Shown here: positions 24,867 through 36,295 of the stretch, one piece after another | How the letters are laid out: every line of letters begins with the position of its first letter | How positions within the stretch are numbered: position 1 is the stretch's first letter | Assembly (NCBI GenBank): GCA_026119855.1 | Contig: JAOWBW010000223.1 | Location: 1,054,001 to 1,118,000, forward strand | Origin: Campanula takesimana | Lineage: Eukaryota > Streptophyta > Magnoliopsida > Asterales > Campanulaceae | Length of the DNA stretch: 64,000 nucleotides | Reading direction: 5' to 3' | The notes under the pieces: model-generated | Told to the model about the DNA's origin: nothing | What the model saw: only the letters and a program-made list of their open reading frames with translations | Database searches by the model: none | Made by a program: the position numbers and the translations under genes

Positions 24867-25895
24867 AGTAAACTTGACAAATTTAATAGTAAAACTGATA
24901 GTTTTCACTCGTCTCTAGTATTGGAGTCAAAATATCCTGTTCTACTATTAAAATTGTCATTCCGTAAATTAACATTGTCAAATGTGTCAGATATAGTAAT
25001 ATGCCAATTGACCCTAATACTGTCTTCAATAACCCTAATACCGTCCTTGATTGAATTTATACAATTATTTTAGACCGGAGAGAATATTAATTAGTAGTTT
25101 ATGACATTTATTGTGGAACAAAAAATTGCAACTTCTTGCTAAATGACTTGCTTTAATTAGGTTCGCTATTGCCGATTTCGGGCAACGACAGTCCAATAAC
25201 CAGTGTGGTTGCCGATTTCGGGCAGACAATCCAATAACCAGTGTAGCTAAAAATTTGCTATTGCCGATTTCGAGTAAGGACAGTCCAGTCACCAATCAGG
25301 CTTTTCAACCACATAATGTACAATATTTAAGCGGGTGAAAATGTCAGAAATAATCCCAACATAATTAAGTTACATGTTGTTATAAGCCATTTAAATTTTA
25401 TAGCAGCCTAACCGACTAAATCCATACTTCACATTCCTTGAATCTCTCTGTTGCATGCTAGATATGGGGTCCAAGATGTAAATGATGAAAACATTAGCTT
25501 AATGAGAATACTCACACAAACTACATACACTTCCATATCAATTCTTGACATAAAGTTGGTTAAACACCACAGTAAGCTCTGGTAGTATGTTCTGCCTTTA
25601 GACCTTCTTCAGTGAAATAAGAGAGTTGTAAAGCATAACCATCGAACGAATTGAATTGACGAGGGTGATCATCGTCAATTAACTCTTCCGGTATGTCCGT
25701 TTCCCCATGGACGGTCGCGAATAGCACCGTTGAGTATCTTGTTTCCTCCGCCCCAATCATTCTAACTTGATGCAAAACTGAATGCACTCTCCCATTGCTC
25801 CATGCCTGAACCAGCAATAACAACAACAACAAGATTCGATATAAGATGCATAAGCAAGCATATTTACGATATAAGATGCATAAGCAAGCATATTT

Positions 25896-25938
25896 ACATA
25901 TATATATATATATATATGTATGTATATATATATATATA
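25896..25938. repeat. TA microsatellite beside a Stowaway MITE
   Basis: Alternating TA runs abut the left end of the Stowaway at 25939. A matching TA run followed by a GA run (about 26190-26237) abuts its right end. This is consistent with Stowaway insertion into a TA tract. Confidence 0.75.
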
Positions 25939-26189
25939 CTCCCCCTGTCCCATAACAATGTGTACAAATATCCGTTTTGGACGTCCCATCGATAAGTCAC
26001 ATTTTCCTCTTTATTCAATAGTACTTACTTGTCATACTCACAATAACTAACCACAACTATTCTTTAATCCCTACCTCACTTTCTCTCTCCTACCTAACTT
26101 TTCACCCTTACATCAACTGACCACTACTATTCCCTTTTTAATTCTCGTGCAGACCTAAAAGTGTGCACATTGCTATGGGATGGAGGGAG
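25939..26189. mobile_element. Stowaway MITE in the dioxygenase intron 2
   Basis: The ends are CTCCCCCTGTCCCATAACAA and TGCTATGGGATGGAGGGAG. It carries the internal motif GATAAGTCACATTTTCC shared with 26716-26975 and 47995-48272. Confidence 0.85.
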
Positions 26190-26236
<47 letters not shown>

Positions 26237-26715
26237 TATACCAAGAGTCCTTCGCCTGCCAACACGATACAAGAGGAAGGGGGAAGCTCAACAGAAATCC
26301 AATGATCACCATTCTTTGTTTGAATCTCCACACTATCCACTTGATTTTGATGAATTACGGTCAGGAAGTCTTTGTCGGTATGAGCTCCTGCCCCTACATT
26401 AGTCTCTCCTGCAACGGGCACTCTATATTTAACGCACCGAAGTGAGTAGTTAGACATTGCAACGTGAGAGCCGAGGTACTTTTCTACACCATAGCTCTCA
26501 AATAACATTCTCGTAATCTTTTGATGCACCTTCATTCCGGACTTGATAAAGGAATTCATGGTTTCACTAATAAACAAAAAGAAAACAACACCATAAGTAA
26601 TAGACACAAGGCTAGTTAAGTCAAGGCCAATCAATCTTTTCATGCAACGCAACGTTCTTTCGCGTATATATTTTCATACAATGCAATGCAATGCAACGTA
26701 CTAGTTAAAGACATA

Positions 26716-26975
26716 TTCCCTCCGTATCAAAATAATATGCATTATTTTGGGTGTGCACGAAAATTAAGGAAATAATAGTAGTGGATAGTTGTTGTGAAAT
26801 AAGGTAAAAAAAAAAAAGTGCGTTAGGGAATAGTGTAGTGATTAGTTGTTGTGAGTAGGACAAGTGAGTCCCATTGAATAAAGTAATATATTAAATTTCC
26901 ATTTTAGAAAAATGTGACTTATCAATTGGACGCTAAAAAAGGAAGTTTGTGCACATTGTTATGGGATGGAGGGAG
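26716..26975. mobile_element. Stowaway MITE in the dioxygenase intron 1
   Basis: The left end is TTCCCTCCGTATCAAAATAA and the right end TGTTATGGGATGGAGGGAG, both next to TA. It is of the same type as 25939-26189, in opposite internal orientation. Confidence 0.75.
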
Positions 26976-27149
26976 TATATGACCAACTCACTTTTTAATC
27001 CGTTATCGGATAATGCAATACACCTATTTTTTTATTGCGTCAAAAAAAATAAAAAAATGGGACGTTGAATTATTTGATAACATATACAAAAGTATGTTAG
27101 TTAGATCTGTCACTAACGAATAACTAACAAATAGGAGTTAGTCTCCTGT

Positions 27150-28650
27150 AAAATGCGTTTTTCCCATTGATTAGGAAAATCGTGTTTTCATAATTATCTG
27201 ACGCTTCTCGACACACTCGCTGGACCTTCATAACACATCAACTGGTCATCCTAAACACTATCGATGGCTATATATTAACGGGCAAATTGCAATTTAGTTA
27301 CCTGAGTTTGTTACGATGTTTCAATTGATTATCCAATTTGTGTTTGTTATAATTTGGTTGCTGAATGTGTTTTTGTTGCAATCAGGTGTAATTTTAGACG
27401 GATCGTTAAAAAACTAATGAAAATGGATGAAAAACATAACTAGCTTCTTTCAGAATTGCAATAATCATCCCTACAGTTTAACTAATTCTCGGTAAACCAC
27501 TCATAAAAGAAAAAAAAAGGAAAACCTATATCTAACCCACCCCAGCCTACGATTCCCTCCCCTACCTTTTTCTGACCATCTACCTTTCTCCTCATCTCCA
27601 AAGCTAGATGTAGATGACGGCAATGGTGGTGGGACGCGGTGGAGTGAGGCGGCTGTAGGGAAGGAGAATGAGGGTGTGGAATTGGATTTTATGTTTCTTT
27701 TTTCTTTTTCTTTTCTGTCTTTTATTTCTTTTCATTTATATCTTTCTTTTTCATTCTTTGATGTTTTTATTTTATTTAAAAATATTTCTGTCTTGTTTAA
27801 TTGCTTACTTTTATTTATTTTGTGCTATTTTTATTAATATTTATATTTTTTTTCCTATAATAATAAATAAAATTTATTATATATGACTTTTTTTGGGGGA
27901 TATGCTATTTTTTTATTTGTATCATTTAAATAACTATTTTATCAAATAATATTAGTTGGATACTTTTAAATTATGTTAGTTTTTGAACATCCGTTAGGAT
28001 CTAAGGGCCGAAATGGGATAATCTAAACTGTAGGAGTGATCATTGCAATTTTGAAAGAAGCCAGTTACGTTTTTCATCCATTTTCGTTAGTTTTTTAATG
28101 GTCCATCCAAAATTACACTTGATCGCAACAAAAAGACATATTTTGTAACCAAATTGTAACAAACACAAATTGGATAACCAATTGAAACATCGTGACAAAC
28201 TCAGGTAACTAAATTGCAATTTTCCCTATATTAACACATCAACCGCTCTTCAAATTTTTTCTCAGAAAAAACTTTCCGGCTATCACTTTCAAAGGTTCTA
28301 GCTATCAGCCTCAAAGGTTCTGGATATCAGTCTCAAAAGTTCTTTTCAGTTTTTTTTAATCACTGGAGATGCTTCATAAATTATATCTAAAAGACTATAT
28401 TATCTGTATCCAGAACCTCTTGAGCTTGATATCTAGAAAGTTTATTGGCCATGACCTTCTTCAAACGTGCTTGAAAATCATATCCAGAAGGCTTGTTATT
28501 GATATCCAGAACCGATGAAAAGTTCCGATTATTTACAAAAATGCCACCGCGCGTTTTTTTAAAGAAGTTCCACATATTTTCAAAAATGCCACTGAAAACA
28601 CGTTTTTCCTGGGACTTGCGTAAAACGCGTTTTACCCAAGATTTTGTGAA
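27150..28650. repeat. Foldback repeat of the ACGCGTTTTTCC family, split by the MULE element
   Basis: The left arm near 27150-27190 carries GCGTTTTTCCC and GGAAAATCGTGTTTT. The right arm near 28530-28650 carries ATGCCACCGCGCGTTTT and AAAACGCGTTTTACCC. Between them lie TTCTGGATATCA/GATATCCAGAA repeats like those at 20575-20995. The MULE element at 27280-28226 interrupts it. Confidence 0.45.
27280..28226. mobile_element. MULE-type element (947 bp) with perfect 9-bp target duplication
   Basis: Inverted ends of about 200 bp begin GGGCAAATTGCAATTTAG. The exact direct repeat TATATTAAC flanks it at 27271-27279 and 28227-28235. The interior is T-rich on the + strand with a purine-rich, GC-richer patch at 27600-27680. 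No transposase is visible. It is the sister of 21156-22336 and sits inside a disrupted foldback repeat. Confidence 0.85.
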
Positions 28651-28906
28651 CAAATAGTATGTTAAACAAGTCACTAATTACTCTGTTAAGTCAATATCAA
28701 CACTCCATCAGCAAATTCTTTATAAAGTTTGACAAGTCTACTTCGACATCTATTATTATGTGACATGGAAGGTAATTATAGTAATAGGAAATTGTGAACA
28801 TACCAAAACAGGAGATTCCCGGAAGGCCACATCCGATTAGTGAAACTTCGAGCACTTTCATCATGAGTAGGATCAGTGATCCCTATGGCTTCCGTGAGAG
28901 GAAACC

Positions 28907-29163
28907 TGTTGAGATACTACACCGAGATTTCCGAGATCTCCATATACTTTCGGGATATCTCTTCTTATTTCTTTGTATATCTCTTTCCTATTTGATAGCA
29001 TGTAAATTAGGTAGGGATTTATGTTGTAAGCTAAATTGTAGGAGTAGGAGTCTTATTATTCAAGGAAGAGTTCTTGTATATATTGTAACACATGCGGCTT
29101 TTGCAATCAAGGGAAATAAACTGATTTGTTCTTCCCATATTTTCCTCTATACCGATTTCAACT
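28907..29163 (+). repeat. 5' LTR of the Copia element
   Basis: A 257-bp direct repeat of 33614-33870. It ends immediately before the primer-binding site at 29164. Confidence 0.93.
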
Positions 29164-29197
29164 TGGCACCAGAGCCCGGTTTTATTGATCAAGAACC

Positions 29198-30730
29198 ATG
29201 GCCGGCGACGACGAAGTTCATAAATCCGGAGTTGAAAATTCCGGCAAAGGAAAGGAGGTCAAGGAAGAAAAGAGATCTCCCTATTTTCTTTCTTCAAATG
29301 ACATTCCAGGAATGATCATCACCCATGTTCAGTTGAAGGGTGAGAATTATGAAGAATGGGCACGAGTTTTCAAAGGATCGCTTCGAGCGAAGACGAAAAT
29401 CGGATTCATTGATGGCAGAATCCCGTGTCCTGATGATGCTGATGAAGCAGACCAGTGGTGGACAGTGAATTCCATGATTGTTTCATGGATCTTTAATACG
29501 ATAGAACCAACCCGAGGCGAAGGTTTTGTGGGATGATTTGAAGGAACGATTTTCGTTGGGGAATGGACCGAAGACACAACAGTTGAAGGCGGACATAGCT
29601 AATTGCAGACAAGGGAAGAATGAAAGCGTGGCTTCATATTATGGACGGATAAAGAAACTGTGGGATGCTCTCAATGACTTTGAGACACTACCGACCTGTT
29701 CCTGTTCGGGTTGTAAGTGCAATATTGGGGCTGTTTTAGTGAAGAGACGTGAGGAGGAGCGTGTGCATCAATTCGTTATGGGGCTAGAAACTCCAAAATT
29801 TGAGAATGTGAAGTCGTCTATTGTCAACACGGAGCCTCTGCCTTCTGTGAACAAGGCGTACTCTAACGTTGTACGAGAGGAACAGGTTCTGGGAGGTGGG
29901 CATGGAGAATTCCCGAATCCAGCAAGTTTCGTCGCTCGGGCAGTTGATAGGGCAATTGATAGATCAACTGTGAGCACAGATGGCGCATCAGTTGGCTTGA
30001 CAGAAAAGAAGGATATGAGCAATGTCACTTGCTCTCACTGCAGGAAGAAAGGACACAGTGTAGATTCGTGCTTCAGGCTGATAGGATATCCAGAATGGTG
30101 GGAAGACCAGCGTGGGAAGCCAGCGAAAGGAAGAGGTGGAAGCCAATCTTCTTCGGGAAGAAGAGATCAAGGGAAGCCGAGCACAAAGTCCAACAATGCA
30201 GAGGTCAGTATTGAAAAGGTTCCAGATCAGGTTAGAGCACTGGGATTCACAGCAGATCAGTGGAACAACTTCAAGAATTTCATGCAGACACAAGTGCCGA
30301 CAACTGTCAGCACAACTGGCGGCATAACTGGTAAGACAACTGGGCTTCACAGTTGGCTTGTCGACAGTGGAGCCAACCGACACATAACAGGGGACATCTC
30401 TTTGCTCAGTGATGTTCATGATATTAAGACGGATCACATTGGTCTGCCTAATGGGAGATACATGAAAGCCACGAAAGAAGGAAACGTTGAGATTGCCACG
30501 AATCTTGTTTTAAAAAATGTTTTATATGCCCCCACTTTTAACTGCAATCTTTTATCTGTCTCTCAATTACTTCGAGATTCTAATTATTTGGTGCATTTTT
30601 CTGACAAACAATGTGTTGTACAGGATCGGGCCTCGAAGATTTTGATTGGAGCGGGTGAATTGGACCGGGGGGGGGGGGGGGTTGTACTACTTGAGGAAGT
30701 CACCGACAACGCAAGTGTGCAACGTTAGAG
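29198..30730 (+). pseudogene. Copia gag and protease region, frameshifted
   Basis: The first part (29198-29536) holds the gag N-terminal block with the WARVFKGSLRAK-like segment. It loses frame at about 29510-29530, where a short stretch expected in Copia gag is missing. The second part (29526-30728) continues with WDDLKERFSLG and a CX2CX4HX4C zinc knuckle (CSHCRKKGHSVDSC). A protease motif WLVDSGA follows. The frame is lost again at a run of about 16 G near 30668. Confidence 0.85.
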
Positions 30731-31479
30731 AATCTGGCAGTTTTCAGTTGTGGCATCAGCGGCTCGGGCATCCGTCAAGAAAAATAGTGGGTTTGTTACC
30801 TTTCATTAATCGTAGTAGTATTAATAAAGACGTTTGTGAGATTTGTTGCAAGGCTAAACAGAGTAGGGACAAATTTTTACTTAGTGAAAGTAATTCTAAT
30901 GAGGTTTTCGATTTAATTCATTGTGATATTTGGGGTGATTATCAGAAACCTGCTTTGTGTGGTGCGGTGTGGGTTTATTTGGTCAATTCCAAGGGTGATG
31001 TTTCCCAGATTTTGAAAAAATTTCTTGCCATGGTGGAGCGGCAATTTAGTAAACAAGTTAAGAAAATTAGGAGTGATAATGGGACGGAATTTACTTGTTT
31101 GGAAAAATATTTTCTTGAACATGAAATTGAACATCACACTACTTGTGTTCGTACGTCCCAACAAAATGGAAGGGTGGAAAGAAAGCATAGACATATTTTG
31201 AACGTATCCCGTGCTTTAATGTTTCAAGCAAAATTACCGGTTAAATTTTGGGGGGAGTATGTGTTGGCGGCTGGGCATTTAATTAATCGAACCCCCTCAA
31301 AATTGTTAAACGGAAAAACCCCTTATGAAATTATTTTTGGGAAACCTCCTTCTTACTCACATATTCGGGTGTTTGGGTCTTTATGTTATGTTCATTATTC
31401 TCGACGTGATAATGACAAGTTTGCAAGTCGAAGTAGACGATGTGTGTTTTTAGGGTATCCTCTTGGTAAGAAAGGATGA
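30700..31479 (+). pseudogene. Copia integrase region, ends at an in-frame stop
   Basis: It contains the HHCC zinc-binding N-terminus (WHQRLGHPS...CEICCKAKQ) and a DDE core with HCDIWG and RSDNGTEF. The TGA at 31477-31479 falls where the next block continues in the same frame (YVYDLDENK), so this is a nonsense change, probably from TGG. Confidence 0.85.
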
Positions 31480-31482
31480 TAT

Positions 31483-33606
31483 GTGTATGATCTTGATGAA
31501 AATAAGTTGCTTGTTTCTAGGGATGTTGTTTTTGTGGAAAAGGAGTTCCCTTTTGCTCACGGTATGGCTGACCGAGATAAAACATACACGGACTCCGATA
31601 TCTTTCTTTGTTCCTCCAATGATATGGATGATTCTGAAGACGATAGACATGTGACTGGTGAGTTGACTGCTCAACCCACTCCACACATGACCGCACAGTC
31701 GACAGCACAGACACCAGCCGCTGATAAGGTTCCTGACCCAGTTTTCGACCAACTGACTGACCAAGTGACTGACCAATTGACAGAACAGATTACAACACAA
31801 TTGTCTGAACAGGTTGAACAACCTGCCGAATTGATTGAGCCAGAAAATTTGGGACGTGGTCAGAGAATTAAAGTTCCTTCTACCAGATATCCAGCTTCTG
31901 ATTATGAGTTGGGACAGTCACAGGCGAATAAAACTCAAGCTACACCCCCATCCCGTCCATCTTCTCAATCCAAATCTTCAGGTACTCGTTATCCTTTACC
32001 ACACTTTGTCAATTGCACTAAATTTTCGCCTGCACATCGTTATTTCTTGGCTGCTATTGACTCAGGTGTTGAGCCGAAACATTTTAGCGAAGCGGTTAAG
32101 CTTCCTCAATGGCGCGAGTCTATGTCTAAAGAGCTTAATGCCCTTGATCAGAGTGGAACATGGGAGTTGGTGGATGCTCCTCTTGATAAGAAGGTGATTG
32201 GCAACAAATGGGTCTACAAAATCAAGTACAAAGCCGATGGGACAGTCGAGCGTTGTAAAGCTCGGTTGGTGATCTTGGGAAATCGACAAGATGAAGGTAT
32301 TGACTTCAAGGAAACATTTGCCCCTACCATCAAAATGGTTACGGTCCGAGTTTTTCTTAACATTGTTGCGGTTAAAGGATGGGAACTTCATCAAATGGAT
32401 GTTCACAATGCTTTTTTACACGGTGATCTTAGTGAGGATGTGTATATGAAGGTGCCTTTGGGACATCCGGACTTCTCCTCCGGGAAGGTTTGTAAACTTA
32501 AAAAATCATTATATGGTCTTCGGCAAGCCCCTCGTTGTTGGTTTGCGAAACTCTCTATGGCATTGAAGAGGTATGGATTTGTTCAGTCATGCTCTGACTA
32601 TTCTTTGTTCTCTTTAAAGACTTCCGCTGCTGAGATACACGTTCTGGTTTATGTTGATGACCTGGTTATTGGTGGGGATGATTCGGTTGCTATTAACCGA
32701 TTCAAGGCATATCTTAGTCATTGTTTTCACATGAAAGACCTTGGGCGTCTTAAGTATTTCTTGGGGCTTGAGGTGGCGACACATCCTGATGGTATTTTTT
32801 TGTCCCAGCGCAAGTATGCGCTTGATATACTGTCTGAGGTTGGTCTTCTTGGAGCACGTCCAGCCATTACTCCTATTGAGCAGAATCACCGTTTGGCTTT
32901 AATTGAAGACGATGATTTACGGGATCCTGAGGCTTATAGGCGAATTGTGGGTCGACTTATTTACCTTAACATTACTCGCCCAGAGCTATCCTACAGTGTG
33001 CATACTCTTGCACAATTTATGACTCGGCCTAAGAAGGCCCATTGGACAGCCGCTTTGCGTGTTGTTCGGTATCTTAAGAATCGTCCGGGTCAAGGTATTC
33101 TGTTGCGCTCTGATTCAGCTTTTCATCTCCGAGCATATTATGATTCTGATTGGGCAAGTTGTTCTCTTACTCGGCGCTCTCTTACAGCTTATTTCGGTTT
33201 CTTGGGTCACTCTCCAATCTCTTGGAAAACCAAGAAACAGACTACTATTTCACGATCATCAGCCGAGGCGGAATATCGTTCTATGGCAAGTGCCACGTGT
33301 GAATTAAAATGGCTACGTAGTTTGCTTGGCTCATTCGGCATTTCCCATTCTGCTCCCATGACTGTTCTGAGTGATAGTCAATCCGCATTACATATGGCCC
33401 AAAATCATGTATATCATAAGCGAACCAAACATATTGAGGTTGACTGTCATCTTGTCCGTGATGCTGTTCAGTCAAATGTCATCACAACTGCCTATGTACA
33501 TACGACTTCACAGTTGGCTGATCTTCTTACTAAGGCATTGGGCAGTCGACAATTTCTACATCTTCTAGGCAAGTTGGGTGTTTGTGATTTACACGCTCCA
33601 ACTTAA
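31483..33606 (+). CDS. Copia reverse transcriptase / RNase H, open for 707 codons
   Basis: After a linker with QLTDQ-type low-complexity repeats, the RT core shows GNKWVYKIKY, HQMDVHNAFLHG and the catalytic YVDD (LVYVDDLVIGG). RNase H blocks follow (AYYDSDWASC, SRSSAEAEYRSMA, THIEVDCHLVRD-like HIEVDCHLVRD). It ends at a stop eight bases before the purine tract. It was originally one polyprotein with the integrase and is cut from it by the upstream TGA. Confidence 0.9.
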   Translation: MYDLDENKLLVSRDVVFVEKEFPFAHGMADRDKTYTDSDIFLCSSNDMDDSEDDRHVTGELTAQPTPHMTAQSTAQTPAADKVPDPVFDQLTDQVTDQLTEQITTQLSEQVEQPAELIEPENLGRGQRIKVPSTRYPASDYELGQSQANKTQATPPSRPSSQSKSSGTRYPLPHFVNCTKFSPAHRYFLAAIDSGVEPKHFSEAVKLPQWRESMSKELNALDQSGTWELVDAPLDKKVIGNKWVYKIKYKADGTVERCKARLVILGNRQDEGIDFKETFAPTIKMVTVRVFLNIVAVKGWELHQMDVHNAFLHGDLSEDVYMKVPLGHPDFSSGKVCKLKKSLYGLRQAPRCWFAKLSMALKRYGFVQSCSDYSLFSLKTSAAEIHVLVYVDDLVIGGDDSVAINRFKAYLSHCFHMKDLGRLKYFLGLEVATHPDGIFLSQRKYALDILSEVGLLGARPAITPIEQNHRLALIEDDDLRDPEAYRRIVGRLIYLNITRPELSYSVHTLAQFMTRPKKAHWTAALRVVRYLKNRPGQGILLRSDSAFHLRAYYDSDWASCSLTRRSLTAYFGFLGHSPISWKTKKQTTISRSSAEAEYRSMASATCELKWLRSLLGSFGISHSAPMTVLSDSQSALHMAQNHVYHKRTKHIEVDCHLVRDAVQSNVITTAYVHTTSQLADLLTKALGSRQFLHLLGKLGVCDLHAPT

Positions 33607-33613
33607 GGGGGGG

Positions 33614-33870
33614 TGTTGAGATACTATACCGAGATTTCCGAGATCTCCATATACTTTCGGGATATCTCTTTTTATTTCTTTGTATATTTCTTTCCTATTT
33701 GATAGCATGTAAATTAGGTAGGGATTTATGTTGTAAGCTAAATTGTAGGAGTAGGAGTCTTATTATTCAAGGAAGAGTTCTTGTATATATTGTAGCACAT
33801 GCGGCTTTTGCAATCAAGGGAAATAAACTGATTTGTTCTTCCCATATTTTCCTCAATACCGATTTCAACT
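33614..33870 (+). repeat. 3' LTR of the Copia element
   Basis: A 257-bp copy of the 5' LTR, preceded by the purine tract at 33605-33613 and followed by the target repeat AAACC. Confidence 0.93.
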
Positions 33871-34066
33871 AAACCCCGGATTTGGCCCCCTATAAGCAAA
33901 GTGAGGAATGAGAGTATCACAAACATTTTTAGATTTAATCTCTATGGGAAGATCAAACAAGTTCTTCAATTCTTGAAAAGTTGCATCATTTAGCTCCGAC
34001 GAAACTTCATTGTTAAGTGTGCAATGAAACATCCATATTCTTCAAGCGCATTTCGGACTTTCTCAG

Positions 34067-34510
34067 TGATGAGCCTTGGCCTTTCGGGTATACTTATCCG
34101 TACCCATATGCCCCTCTTATACGGTCCTTATACCCCGCTCATACGGTCTCTATACTCCTGCCTTGTACCAAGGGAAGGACCTCCTGAAAGGATAAGTATA
34201 CCCCTCATCCCTCATATATATACCCCTTCTCATCCAAGGGGGAAGGTAAGTTCTACTCCCTACATTCCCTCATTACACTCTCTAGAGTGCTCTCCTCTCC
34301 CTCTCTCTTACACATTTACACACCCAAGGCATTCAAGGCCTTGTTCTTAGTTCCCTCGAAGTCTTACTCTCACACCCGAGGGCCTAAGCCGGGGTCAAAC
34401 CCGGCTCTGGTCCTAACGGTGTGCTCATCTTGCAGATCTTCTCAGCAAGGAGCAGGAGGCAGCAAGTTGGAGATCTAATCTCCATGACCCCAAATTTCAG
34501 GGCGTCATCA
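34067..34510. repeat. Left LTR of the 10-kb element
   Basis: A 444-bp direct repeat of 43648-44091. The first bases after it, TGGTTCCATTGCC (34512 on), have the TGG start expected of a primer-binding site. I cannot assign the tRNA. Confidence 0.9.
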
Positions 34511-34760
34511 GTGGTTCCATTGCCGGGAAACGACATCTTTTCTGGTACGCCGTCGCCGGAAATAGATTCCCGTTCATATGCAAATACTTGGGCAGCCTCT
34601 GCCATATTTCTTGGCTCATTCTTCTTTCAAACACAAAAAAATCCATAGATAGAGTTCATACTCCATTTCTTTTCTGTTAATTTAGAAATGGACTTTTCAT
34701 TTCCATTTTCCTTCTTCCTTCTTCTTTCCCCGTTTATATACACTACCAGACAGATCATCT
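34511..34760 (-). other. Gene-start-like segment inside the 10-kb element
   Basis: Read on the minus strand there is TATATAAACGGGG near 34735-34745, then a purine-rich leader, then an ATG at 34605. The peptide MAEAAQVFAYERESISGDG runs toward the left LTR. The order TATA, leader, ATG looks like a captured host promoter and first exon cut by the LTR junction. The protein is not recognised. Confidence 0.35.
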
Positions 34761-36080
34761 CAAAATTAGAAAAAGTCAGATTCCGGTGAATATTCCGGCG
34801 ACTTCGCCGGTGGAAAAGGGGGGAAAGTGTCAGTTATACAGTGAGCTAGAGCTGATTTTTGGAAAGCTCTTTGTCTCTTTTCTTATTTTTCTTTTCTTGA
34901 AAGCCAAAAATCAAAGAAAAGTTGGGTTGTTTTTCACCGGTGAAGCATCTTATGTTTCGATTGAGTTGCCAGCCACGACCCCACGAAAGTGGGTAGCCCG
35001 TAACCCAGTTGGAGCAAACAGAGTGTCTTCGAAGGTCTCTTTCAGTTCAACCCACCATGGATGTTGCGGTGCATTGCAGTCAAGATGACGAAAGTAGTTT
35101 GGTCACCGAAAAAATGGGAGATGAAGGTTAGATTGATTGAAATAGAAAAGAAAGTCCAACAGAAGATTCGCCTCATGAAACGAAAATAATGGTGAAAAAA
35201 TCCTCGAAAACGGAGCAATGGGGAGCAACCGGTCGTTGGTCAAAATTCCGGCGAACCAGTCAACTTCGGCGATATTTTCCATCTCCATCCACTCCGGTTA
35301 GACAAAGAATGACACAGATGATTGGGTTTTGAAGCAACAAAACATCCGTATTAAAATCGCCATGAACAGAGCATGAGTGAACGGCCGATCACCGTCTAAA
35401 ATCCGGCTATAAATAGTGTTTCCGGCACCGATCCTTTATCTCCAGCGTATTACTAGGACGTCACTTTCCTGTCAATAGTAAAAGGGTCCTAAAGTTCCAC
35501 TTTGCCATTATGGTTGGCAGATAAAGTTAAAAAGAGGTACTGGTGATAGCTGGCAAATGGTACAACCCACGTGATAGTAGCAAAAAGTATGGGCAAGCAT
35601 TGGGGCCCACTACAAAACAAAGTGCTATAAGTAATAAAATAATAATGATAATAAAATAGTAGTAAAAAACAAGGGAGGCAAAGTATCAACAGATTCAGCA
35701 CGGCCCCTGCCCGTTTGTTTCCCTTCAACTTTGCCGGCCAGTCAGTGCGGGCAGTCCGTCAAATCAGAAGAAAATAAAACATTGTTCGAGCAACCAAATT
35801 GGGAGACATCAATATTTCATCAACTCGCACTAGTTTGATGTGAACCTTTAGGAGTAATTCATTAAAGAGTAATTCATTAAATTGATTAGATCTAAACTAA
35901 GAACATATCCTTCCTACGACCCCATTCAATATATCCACATACTCCATTTCCCCATATATCGTCTTTCTTCAGCCATAAGACTTTTTCGGCGGAAGCCGCT
36001 TATATTCCATTCAAAAAATAAATACCTATGTTAGGATACAAGTCGAAAAACAAAATGACGGATATTGTATCCGATCGGTT

Positions 36081-36191
36081 CTAAACAATCTTATTTTTTT
36101 GAACATGAAGAGATAAAGAAGCTATTGCGATTGCCGGAAATACTAGCCCTACTAAAGGCACCAAAAGAGAGGGAAAGCTTAGAATGGTCAT
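36081..36191 (-). CDS. psaI: Plastid psaI copy (photosystem I subunit VIII), intact 36-aa ORF
   Basis: PsaI is a single-span thylakoid protein of photosystem I. The 36-residue ORF matches the family along its length (LVPLVGLVFPAIAIA, HVQKNKIV). A Ser stands where Phe is usual (SLSLHV), in the membrane-span end. It is too short to appear in most ORF lists. Lying in a nuclear retroelement without a transit peptide, it is unlikely to be functional. Confidence 0.85.
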   Translation of the reverse strand: MTILSFPSLLVPLVGLVFPAIAIASLSLHVQKNKIV

Positions 36192-36295
36192 AGAATGTCT
36201 ATCTCGATTTCCTATTTGTCCATGTTATTATTATTGATAAAGATATCTTCTTATAAGAAAATATTGGAATTTTTTTGTATGAATATCGATTCGAT

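Larger units (their letters stand above)
23917..25559. other. Intergenic region with two Stowaway elements and short direct repeats
   Basis: No gene is seen. MITEs lie at 24392-24571 and about 24615-24866. At 25160-25300 a phrase like TTGCCGATTTCGGGCA followed by CAGTCCAATAACCAGT occurs three times in about 120 bp, a short tandem-type repeat. Confidence 0.5.
25560..26566 (-). pseudogene. Surviving exons 2 and 3 of the AOP-like dioxygenase (catalytic core)
   Basis: Exon 2 (26566-26242) carries the HTDKD iron motif. Exon 3 (25805-25560, stop included) carries the second iron His and RxS. Both are frame-intact with good splice sites. The intron between them holds the Stowaway at 25939-26189 and TA/GA microsatellites. 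If transcribed alone, this segment lacks the N-terminal DIOX_N-type half. Confidence 0.8.
28907..33870 (+). mobile_element. Ty1/Copia LTR retrotransposon, 4,964 bp, defective
   Basis: LTRs at 28907-29163 and 33614-33870 are both 257 bp and differ at about five positions by eye. They start TGTTGA and end TCAACT. The 5-bp target repeat AAACC lies at 28902-28906 and 33871-33875. A primer-binding site TGGCACCAGAGCC directly follows the left LTR, and a poly-G purine tract directly precedes the right LTR. The gene order gag, protease, integrase, reverse transcriptase, RNase H is that of Copia. Coding capacity is broken by a gag deletion/frameshift near 29510-29530, a frame change at the poly-G run 30668-30683, and an in-frame TGA at 31477-31479. 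It is inserted in exon 1 of the dioxygenase gene. Confidence 0.95.

Noticed and set aside
29526..29600. A second gag start (methionine) at 29526
   Set aside because: It falls inside the conserved LWDDLKERF block, so it is an internal Met after a frameshift and not a true start.
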